Assembly: GCA_037968475.1 (NCBI GenBank)
Contig: JBBKVO010000025.1
Span: forward strand, 19,556-83,555
DNA: 64,000 bases
Direction of reading: 5' to 3'
Origin: SB11 sp037968475
GTDB lineage: Bacteria; Bacteroidota; Bacteroidia; UBA8524
Shown here piece after piece: positions 58,412-64,000 of the stretch. Every line of letters starts with the position of its first letter. The first letter of the stretch is position 1. The position numbers and the translations under genes were made by a program. The notes under the pieces were generated by a model that saw nothing but the letters and a program-made list of their open reading frames with translations, did no database searches and was not told the origin of the DNA.

Positions 58412-59485
58412 CTACTCCTCCTCTTGCAAATCGCCCCTAGTTGTGGCTATATAACGCCTCCACTTATCTACTACCGAAGCGAAATCTTCGGGCAAATCAG
58501 TTTCAAAAAACACTTTTTCTTTCGTGCGAGGGTGGATAAAACCTAATGTTTTAGCGTGCAGTGCTTGGCGAGGTATCATCTCAAAGCAATTATCGATAAA
58601 CTGCTTGTATTTGGTAAAAGTAGTGCCTTTTACTACGCGGTTTCCACCATAAGTATCATCGTTAAAAATAGGATGGCCTATGTGGCGCATATGGGCGCGT
58701 ATTTGGTGTGTGCGACCTGTTTCCAGCTGACACTCTACCAATGTAACGTAATGAAAACGCTCTAACACGCGGTAATGGGTAACCGCATGGCGGCCTTTGC
58801 TACCATCAGGAAAAACAGTAACCTCAAGCCTATTTTTAGGGTTACGGTCAAGATTTCCTGTAATAGTCCCACTCTCTTCTTCAAAATCTCCCCAAACAAG
58901 GGCATTGTATTTACGTTCAATGCTATGGTCAAAAAACTGTTGGGCAAGGCTGGCCATAGCATTTTCGTTTTTGGCTACCACCAGCAAGCCACTGGTATTT
59001 TTATCAATACGGTGCACCAAATAGGGGCTAGGCTCTTTGCGGTCTATATTTTGCCCTTCAAAATGATAAGCAAGTGCATTAATCAGTGTGCCGGTGTAGT
59101 TGTTAAAACCCGGGTGAACCACCATTCCCGCTTCTTTGTGTACTAAAATTATATCGTCATCTTCATACACCACTTTTATAGGTATATCTTCAGGATATAT
59201 GGCTGTATCGCGAGGAGGGTTGGGTAATACGATGGTAATAATATCATCAGGTTTAACCCTATAATTTGGTTTTACAGGTTCCTCGTTCACCAAAACACTA
59301 TTGGCTGAGGTGGCAGCTTGTATTTTGCTGCGACTTACATTTTGTAAGCGCGACATTAAAAACTTATCGATTCGCAATAGCGATTGCCCTGGATCAACCA
59401 CAATGCGGTGATGCTCGTACAATTCATGCTCTTGCTCTCTTTCTTCTAAAAATTCATTTAGGTTAAAATCTTCTTCTTCACTCAT
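58412..59485 (-). CDS. RluA/RluD-family pseudouridine synthase
   Basis: 357 residues: an acidic N-terminus, an S4 domain (~36-85, RIDKFLMSRLQNVSRSKIQA), and the synthase domain with catalytic Asp in YLVHRIDKNTSGLLVVAKN (~158), GRTHQIRAHMRHIGHPI and FNDDTYGG. Together with PEDIPIKVVYEDDDIILVHK this matches the RluD branch, which modifies helix 69 of 23S rRNA. It has the usual length for RluD. A -7 box (CAAAAATA at 59558 on the plus strand) lies about 72 bp upstream. Confidence 0.93.
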   Translation of the reverse strand: MSEEEDFNLNEFLEEREQEHELYEHHRIVVDPGQSLLRIDKFLMSRLQNVSRSKIQAATSANSVLVNEEPVKPNYRVKPDDIITIVLPNPPRDTAIYPEDIPIKVVYEDDDIILVHKEAGMVVHPGFNNYTGTLINALAYHFEGQNIDRKEPSPYLVHRIDKNTSGLLVVAKNENAMASLAQQFFDHSIERKYNALVWGDFEEESGTITGNLDRNPKNRLEVTVFPDGSKGRHAVTHYRVLERFHYVTLVECQLETGRTHQIRAHMRHIGHPIFNDDTYGGNRVVKGTTFTKYKQFIDNCFEMIPRQALHAKTLGFIHPRTKEKVFFETDLPEDFASVVDKWRRYIATTRGDLQEEE

Positions 59486-59557
59486 CGTGTCCTCTGGTAT
59501 TGTGCTCTTTTTAGGGTATGGTTAAAACTTGTGCTTGGCAAAAAATGATAGTAACTG

Positions 59558-59565
59558 CAAAAATA
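59558..59565 (-). promoter_or_regulatory. Candidate -7 box for the RluD-type gene
   Basis: CAAAAATA on the plus strand reads TATTTTTG on the minus strand. The leader to the ATG at 59485 would be about 65 nt. It sits just outside the lipocalin stop codon. Confidence 0.45.
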
Positions 59566-59568
59566 CGC

Positions 59569-60099
59569 TTAATTACAGTTTTGCAAAGTGTTAACTAGCA
59601 AATTTGTGTCAAAACCTTTGTCGCGGGCTTTTTGCAACAGGCTTTGATACAATGTGCTATCTATTTGAGGTGTACGGCTAAGTATCCACAAGTTTTTGCG
59701 CGAAGGACTGCCTACAATAGCCCATTGGTAGTTTTCGTCTAGCCCAATAATCCAATATGCTCCTTTAAACGGCCAAAAAAATTGTACGGCAAGCTGCGCA
59801 TTGGTTGTTGTATCTTTTACAAATGCCTTGCCTGTTATATCGCTTTCTTTTCCCTTTTTTATACAGTGGTTATACACCTTCACATAGCCTTTTTTGGTAA
59901 TTGTATACTCGGCATAGGTGCAAGAGCAGCCTCTTTGTGGTGCAATAGGTATGGTGCTAATTTCGTACCAACGACCCGCGTATTTTTCCAAATCAACTTG
60001 TTGAACGGTTGCTAACGGGGCATTACTTTTACAGGAGAATAAACCAAACATAAGCACAAATAATAAAGAAGTATAAGATTGTTTACTAGCAAACGACAT
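59569..60099 (-). CDS. Lipocalin-family lipoprotein (Blc-like)
   Basis: 176 residues from the ATG at 60099 (the TTG at 60108 is rejected). Lipobox near FGLFSC, then the lipocalin signature YAGRWYEISTIP (GxW motif), YAEYTITKKGYVKVYNHCIK, and the later strand YWIIGLDENYQWAIVGSPSR with LWILSRTP. This closely follows bacterial Blc/apolipoprotein-D-like outer-membrane lipoproteins, which bind lysophospholipids or fatty acids. Three cysteines follow the GxW (RGCSC, NHC). It starts 30 bp after the peroxidase stop codon; both may be envelope-stress functions in one transcript. Confidence 0.92.
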   Translation of the reverse strand: MSFASKQSYTSLLFVLMFGLFSCKSNAPLATVQQVDLEKYAGRWYEISTIPIAPQRGCSCTYAEYTITKKGYVKVYNHCIKKGKESDITGKAFVKDTTTNAQLAVQFFWPFKGAYWIIGLDENYQWAIVGSPSRKNLWILSRTPQIDSTLYQSLLQKARDKGFDTNLLVNTLQNCN

Positions 60100-60129
60100 A
60101 CTTAACAAACAATCTTAGGGGGAAATAGT

Positions 60130-61071
60130 TTAACGAGTAAACCTGTCGTCGGTTAGTGTTTGCAAAAACGCCTCCAAATCTTGTTTTTCTTGTTCCGTAA
60201 GGTGTAGCGGTTTGCTAAGCAATTCGTCGCGATTTTTGTGGTGGGGAACTATGCTATTCGGTTTATCGTAGTAGTCAATTACTTCGCGTAGTGTAGCAAA
60301 CATACCATTGTGCATATAAGGAGCCGTAATCCCAATATTGCGCAGGCCGGGCACTTTAAAACGGCCAATGTCTTCTTTTTTTCGAGTGATTAAATATCTG
60401 CCCGAATCGTTTAAGTGTTTTCCGTCAAACAAACCAATATTTTTAAACTCATCGCCTGTAAAATCGGAGCCAAAATGGCAATCAAAGCACTTTCCTTTTT
60501 CATTAAAAATTTCGTGTCCGCGTTTTTCACTCGTTGTAAAACTATCTACATCATTCATGTAACGGTCAAAATGTGTCGATGCAGTTTCCAGTGTTTTCTC
60601 AAAAGCAGCAATAGCTTTACCCAAATTTTCTTTGCTTGGGTTTTCACCAAAAATGGTCTCAAAATATTGGCGATACGCCGCATTATTATTCAATCGTTCC
60701 ACTGCTGTTTCAATAGGTAAATTCATCTCATCAGGGTTACTAATGGGTTGCAGGGCTTGTTCTTCAAGCATTTTTGCTCTTCCGTCCCAAAAAAACAAAG
60801 AGCGCGAAAGCACATTCATTACCGATGGAGAATTACGGGTAGTTTTTTTACCACCAACTCCTATGCTAAATGCCGCTGTATCGGCAAAACCAAATTGGCT
60901 TATGTGGCAACTGGCACAACTAATACTATAATCGCTTGAAAGTATGGTGTCATTAAACAACATCTCGCCCAATTGGGCGGCAGTTTGTGGCGGGTTCGCC
61001 TCGCTTTTTGCCGAAAAAGCCAAAGAGGCAACAACCGATACTATTGTAAAGATTATAAAAGTTAAACGCAT
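60130..61071 (-). CDS. Di-haem cytochrome c peroxidase (MauG/CcpA family)
   Basis: 313 residues. Signal peptide MRLTFIIFTIVSVVASLAFS. Two c-type haem motifs: CASCH (~52-56) and CFDCH (~197-201). The family segments LGEMLFNDTILSSD, RNSPSVMNVLSRSLFFWDGR, FKVPGLRNIGITAPYMHNG with the axial Met, and LREVIDYYD are all present. It reduces H2O2 in the periplasm using electrons from a small cytochrome. Lipocalin follows at 30 bp. The -7 box lies 8 bp from the ATG, so the leader is very short. Confidence 0.95.
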   Translation of the reverse strand: MRLTFIIFTIVSVVASLAFSAKSEANPPQTAAQLGEMLFNDTILSSDYSISCASCHISQFGFADTAAFSIGVGGKKTTRNSPSVMNVLSRSLFFWDGRAKMLEEQALQPISNPDEMNLPIETAVERLNNNAAYRQYFETIFGENPSKENLGKAIAAFEKTLETASTHFDRYMNDVDSFTTSEKRGHEIFNEKGKCFDCHFGSDFTGDEFKNIGLFDGKHLNDSGRYLITRKKEDIGRFKVPGLRNIGITAPYMHNGMFATLREVIDYYDKPNSIVPHHKNRDELLSKPLHLTEQEKQDLEAFLQTLTDDRFTR

Positions 61072-61079
61072 AGGCGCTG

Positions 61080-61087
61080 CAAAATTA
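61080..61087 (-). promoter_or_regulatory. -7 box adjacent to the peroxidase start codon
   Basis: CAAAATTA on the plus strand reads TAATTTTG on the minus strand, 8 bp before the ATG at 61071. The TGCAAAATTAGG context is identical to that before the M16 gene (54130). Confidence 0.5.
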
Positions 61088-61152
61088 GGGTTTCAAACCT
61101 TAACTCAGTGCGTCAATTTTGACCACCCTCAGTCCCTCCTTATCACTACACA

Positions 61153-61179
61153 ACCCTTCGACTTCGCTCAGGATGACAG
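61153..61179 (-). repeat. Dispersed TCATCCTGAGC repeat (inverted)
   Basis: ACCCTTCGACTTCGCTCAGG then ATGACAG, the complement of the copy at 1055. Confidence 0.7.
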
Positions 61180-61219
61180 CCGCACATGGTATAGCAATAA
61201 ATCGTGCGGTTGGCAGTCC

Positions 61220-61295
61220 TTCCTGCGAAAGCAGGAATCTGTGGGTGGGTAAATATGTTTCTCTCTTTCACACAGATTCCCTTTTACAAGGGAAT
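61220..61295. repeat. Paired-hairpin repeat (CCTGCGAAAGCAGG type)
   Basis: Hairpin TTCCTGC-GAAA-GCAGGAA at 61220-61237 and hairpin ATTCCCTT-TTAC-AAGGGAAT at 61276-61295. The segments between them, ATCTGTG and CACAGAT, are also complementary, so the whole could fold as one cruciform-like unit. Confidence 0.7.
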
Positions 61296-61341
61296 GACTT
61301 TCCCGCCGCACCATTACCAAAACGGTCGCGATTGAGTATTT

Positions 61342-61364
61342 GCAGCAGGTATTTAACCTGCTGC
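61342..61364. repeat. Short inverted repeat
   Basis: GCAGCAGGT ATTTA ACCTGCTGC: perfect 9-bp arms. A related AGCAGG hairpin occurs at 55554-55574. Confidence 0.65.
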
Positions 61365-61370
61365 TTTTGA

Positions 61371-61440
61371 AATTACATCGCGAAGCGGGACTTTAAGTCC
61401 CGCTTCGCGATGTAATTGGAATAGAATTTCAAATCCTATT
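61371..61440. repeat. Twin-palindrome repeat, copy 2
   Basis: A perfect 23-bp inverted repeat with a single-base centre (61394) spans 61371-61417. Its left arm begins AATTACATCGCGAAGCGGGA. The second palindrome AATAGAATTT-C-AAATCCTATT (one mismatch) follows at 61420-61440. It matches the copy at 24471 in order and spacing. Confidence 0.88.
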
Positions 61441-61513
61441 ACTAGCATTGTCCCTTAAGATTAAATAAGAAAAACTTCCAGCCTAAAACAGGCGGGGATT
61501 AAGGAAGGTCAAA

Positions 61514-63046
61514 CTATGCTTTTTCTTCAGTCTTGTTGTCTTCCTTTGCAGTGTCTTCTGCTTTCGTTTCGGTGGTTTTGTCAGCACCTTTTAGGTAGTT
61601 GGGCAAATTCATGCCCGCCATATTAAACAACTCGTTTAGTGGCGGTACAGCTTTCATCATACCTGATATAAAGTTTGAGGTACTGGTGGTTCCATCAGCA
61701 TTGTTGCCGCCTTCCCAAACAGTAATTTTATCAATTTTGATATTTTTAACCGCTTCAACCTGTGTGCGTACCAACTCGGGCAACTTATCCGCAATTAAGA
61801 AGGTAACCGCCTTGCTTGGGTCGCCACCTGCGGCAGCCACAATGCGTTGGTAACCTTCGGCTTGTTTGGTAAGTATTTCAAAAGTACCGCGAGCTTCGGC
61901 ATCCATTTTAGCAAAAATGGCATCTGCCTCACCCTTAGCCCTACGGCGTAATTGTTCTGCTTCGGCTTCTGCATCAATAATGGCTTTTTCTTTTTCTATT
62001 TGTGCAGGAATAATAATATTGGCTTCTTGCGTAGCTTTTTCGCGTTGGGCACGGGCTTCCTCAGCCAATCGCTCTGCGTAGTACGATTCTTCAAGGGCTT
62101 TTGCCGTTTGTATTTTCTCAGCAGAAACAGCCTTTTTATTTGCCTCTGCTTCACGTTCGCGACGAGAAGCATCAGAGTTGGCAATGGTAATTTTTGCTGT
62201 ATTCTCACCCTCAACAGCTATTGAGTTGGCTTCGGCCGTTTTTATACGGGTTTCTCTATCGGCTTCTGCCTTACCAATGGCTTCGTCTCTTTTCGCTACG
62301 GCAATTAATACCTCACGGTCTTTAACCGTGTTGGCTATACTTGCATCACGATCTCTTTGAGTTTCGGCAATACTAACGTCTTTGTCACGTTCGGCAACGG
62401 CCTTACCAATCTCACCAAAGCGGTCTTGTTCGGCAACGCTCTTTTTAGCCTCGTTTATAGCTTTTGCGGCAGCTTCTTTACCCAATGCCTCAATATATCC
62501 CGATTCGTCTCTAATATCCGTTACGTTTACGTTTATCAGTTTCAAGCCTATTTTGCGCAACTCAGCATCTACGTTGGTAGATACATTGATAAGAAACTTA
62601 TCACGGTCGCTGTTAATCTCTTCAATATCCATAGTAGCAATAACCAAACGCAACTGGCCAAACAGCATATCTTTCGATAGCTCGTGTATTTGGTCGTTGG
62701 TTAAACCCAAAAGACGCTCGGCAGCGTTGTTCATGCTATCAGGGTCAGTAGTTATGGCTATGGTAAATCGGCAGGGTACATCTACCCTAATGTTTTGTTT
62801 ACTCAGCGCATTAGTAAGGTTGGCCTCAATAGAAATGGGCTTTAAATCTAAGAAGGCATAGCTTTGGATTACAGGCCAAATAAAGGCCGCACCGCCGTGT
62901 ACGCATTTTGCGGTAGACTGCTTGCCTGTTTTACCGTAAATAACTAAAATTTTGTCGGAAGGGCAACGCTTGTAGCGCGATAGCATGGCTGCAAAGGTTA
63001 CAAATAATACTGCCGCTATAACGACAATAAGTACTAATTCGCTCAT
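61514..63046 (-). CDS. floT: Flotillin-family SPFH protein
   Basis: 510 residues. An N-terminal membrane segment (~3-24, LVLIVVIAAVLFVTFAA) is followed by the SPFH domain (~28-200: ILVIYGKTGKQSTAKCVHGG, FIWPVIQSYAFLDLKPISIE, DVPCRFTIAITTDPDSMNNA). A long Ala/Glu/Lys/Arg-rich coiled coil (~190-390) with repeated RDxxI units (KDVSIAETQRDRDASIANTV) and a flotillin C-terminus follow (VTFLIADKLPELVRTQVEAV, NIKIDKITVWEGG). Flotillins scaffold functional membrane microdomains. The NfeD-family gene 53 bp upstream is its usual operon partner. Confidence 0.93.
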   Translation of the reverse strand: MSELVLIVVIAAVLFVTFAAMLSRYKRCPSDKILVIYGKTGKQSTAKCVHGGAAFIWPVIQSYAFLDLKPISIEANLTNALSKQNIRVDVPCRFTIAITTDPDSMNNAAERLLGLTNDQIHELSKDMLFGQLRLVIATMDIEEINSDRDKFLINVSTNVDAELRKIGLKLINVNVTDIRDESGYIEALGKEAAAKAINEAKKSVAEQDRFGEIGKAVAERDKDVSIAETQRDRDASIANTVKDREVLIAVAKRDEAIGKAEADRETRIKTAEANSIAVEGENTAKITIANSDASRREREAEANKKAVSAEKIQTAKALEESYYAERLAEEARAQREKATQEANIIIPAQIEKEKAIIDAEAEAEQLRRRAKGEADAIFAKMDAEARGTFEILTKQAEGYQRIVAAAGGDPSKAVTFLIADKLPELVRTQVEAVKNIKIDKITVWEGGNNADGTTSTSNFISGMMKAVPPLNELFNMAGMNLPNYLKGADKTTETKAEDTAKEDNKTEEKA

Positions 63047-63099
63047 AGTAAATGTGTATGGGTTTTAATAGTTAATGTTTAGAAGTAGTGGGGTAAGAA

Positions 63100-63690
63100 T
63101 CAGGCTTTTTCTACTAACAGCAGTTTATCGTCAATAATCTCTTTTACACGCGCCACACTGCCTGTGGGCAAAGTGTCTCCCTCGGTAATGGCATCCATTT
63201 CGTGCAGGCTGCCTTGTATTTGTATTTGTATTTTTCCCATGCCGCTTTTGGCAGCAGGTATAGTAAGGTATACTTGGGCGGTTTTATTAAGGGCATTTTT
63301 AATATCCATATTGCCGCTTTCGGCCAGCTTGCCCATGTAAAAAAACATATACATAACGGCAGTTACCAAGGCCACCCCGACAATGACACCTACTAATAGG
63401 GCTAAAGGTCGACTGCCCAACGATTCTTCCATCGAAATTACCGTCCAGCCAAAGCCCAAGAAAAAATTAATAAAATTTCTAAAAGTAAAAAGCTGAAAAG
63501 GCATACCGTCATGGTCGCCGCCCGAAACATCAGCATTCATATCACCGTCAAAATCGGCTCCGCCGCCGCTATCACCATCCATGCCTATAAAGGTGGCAAT
63601 GGTTTGTATCACAAAAATAAGAGTCGCTACAAGAGTGATAGCCCAAAGGGCTTTTTCAAAATCATCAAAGGCATTCCACCAGTCGGTCAT
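63100..63690 (-). CDS. NfeD-like membrane protein, flotillin partner
   Basis: 196 residues. Membrane helices at ~14-36, ~70-85 and ~92-118, an Asp/Gly-rich loop between the first two (GMDGDSGGGADFDGD and on, a possible metal-binding loop), and a C-terminal OB-fold typical of NfeD (~130-196: QVYLTIPAAKSGMGKIQIQI, LPTGSVARVKEIIDDKLLLV). It lacks the ClpP-like protease domain of long NfeD proteins, so it is a YuaF-type short form. It works with flotillin in membrane organisation. A -7 box TAAATTTG lies at 63711-63718. Confidence 0.9.
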   Translation of the reverse strand: MTDWWNAFDDFEKALWAITLVATLIFVIQTIATFIGMDGDSGGGADFDGDMNADVSGGDHDGMPFQLFTFRNFINFFLGFGWTVISMEESLGSRPLALLVGVIVGVALVTAVMYMFFYMGKLAESGNMDIKNALNKTAQVYLTIPAAKSGMGKIQIQIQGSLHEMDAITEGDTLPTGSVARVKEIIDDKLLLVEKA

Positions 63691-64000
63691 GATTAATAGG
63701 CTGTTTTCACCAAATTTAAAGCGAAAGCAGCATATTTCTAGGCAAAAACCCTTTTTTTCGTTGAAATTTAATACAGAAACGACGATTGGCTTCTGTTGGG
63801 TGAGTTAAATCTAATAAGTAAAAGAGAGGGGGAATTATGAACGTTGGGACTAAACTCACTTTTTGGGGTGAGTTAACAAAAAAGGCTTAATGGACATTTT
63901 TTAGGCTGAAATCTCTGATAGTCCTCGCTATTATTAGCTTTGGGGCAAGTCAAAGGTCATGAATAAAAAAACTGCTTTCACTGTGATTCAAAAATTACTA
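63691..64000. other. Intergenic right end of window
   Basis: 310 bp. It holds the nfeD-type promoter box at 63711 and an inverted repeat AACTCAC/GTGAGTT at 63853-63874 with a related GGTGAGTTAA at 63799. No coding frame of interest was found. The next gene lies outside the window. Confidence 0.6.
63711..63718 (-). promoter_or_regulatory. -7 box for the nfeD-flotillin operon
   Basis: CAAATTTA on the plus strand reads TAAATTTG on the minus strand, 20 bp upstream of the ATG at 63690. Confidence 0.6.

Larger units (their letters stand above)
61072..61513. other. Palindrome-dense intergenic region
   Basis: 442 bp without a gene. It starts with the peroxidase promoter box (61080), then a dispersed repeat (61153), hairpins at 61220-61237, 61276-61295 and 61342-61364, and the large twin palindrome at 61371-61440. 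Confidence 0.7.

Noticed and set aside
58133..58546. 137-codon frame after tadA
   Set aside because: Composed of dispersed repeats and antisense of the RluD-type gene.
1..64000. tRNA, rRNA, CRISPR arrays, prophage or integrative element
   Set aside because: No cloverleaf, rRNA segment, regularly spaced repeat array, integrase or phage gene was recognised on either strand by reading; a dedicated RNA search was not possible.

Overview
This 64 kb window comes from a member of the Bacteroidota, probably a Chitinophagales- or Sphingobacteriales-like lineage. The evidence is: proteins ending in type A (positions 1 and 30450) or type B (49848) type IX secretion sorting domains; a TonB-dependent receptor with a carboxypeptidase-D-like N-terminal domain; bshA for bacillithiol; a DUF2723 membrane protein with the WDCGEF and HPPGAP motifs; and promoters matching the Bacteroidota -7 box TAnnTTTG. 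Base composition looks moderately AT-rich by eye. No rRNA, tRNA, CRISPR array or prophage was seen.

Layout. 1-7 kb: the 3' end of a T9SS-secreted protein, a DUF2723/methyltransferase pair and two unrecognised exported proteins. 7.4-12.3 kb: the rimP-nusA-infB translation/transcription operon with a terminator-like hairpin at its head. 12.4-16.2 kb: an M48 metallopeptidase, an outer-membrane barrel-like protein and a lipoprotein. 16.3-24.4 kb: a maltodextrin cluster with three GH13 enzymes and an SLC45-like MFS transporter, but no SusC/SusD pair. 24.7-27.3 kb: an unknown exported protein, an acyl-CoA-dehydrogenase-like flavoprotein and a 2OG-Fe(II) oxygenase. 27.4-33.8 kb: a TonB-dependent receptor followed by a large T9SS protein built from a 508-residue tandem duplication. 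34.0-35.2 kb: gene debris. One T9SS-type gene is broken by a 10-bp tandem duplication, a TA-flanked miniature element and a further frameshift, and a thioredoxin-like remnant lies on the opposite strand.

35.5-44.4 kb, all on the minus strand: two caspase-fold (C14) proteins bracket a CHASE2 membrane protein and a FecR-like exported protein, followed by an rRNA m5C methyltransferase. This is the best candidate for an undescribed system, perhaps an envelope-sensing protease module. 44.5-54.1 kb: pheS, an Ig-like lipoprotein, mnmG, ybeY, a type-B-sorted protein and an M16 protease pair. Four good ParB-binding (parS) sites and one weak one lie between 49.4 and 53.0 kb, which suggests that the window is close to the chromosome origin; the AT-rich gap at 45.5-45.9 kb, with a perfect DnaA box, is a possible but unproven origin. 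54.2-63.7 kb: housekeeping genes (an RsuA/RluB-type pseudouridine synthase, a LytTR regulator, bshA, tadA, an RluD-type synthase, a lipocalin, a di-haem peroxidase, flotillin and NfeD).

Intergenic spaces carry several families of short palindromic repeats. The most distinctive has two stem-loops with GGAC/GGAT loops and occurs four times. Another is a near-perfect 47-bp palindrome followed by a second palindrome, and occurs twice.
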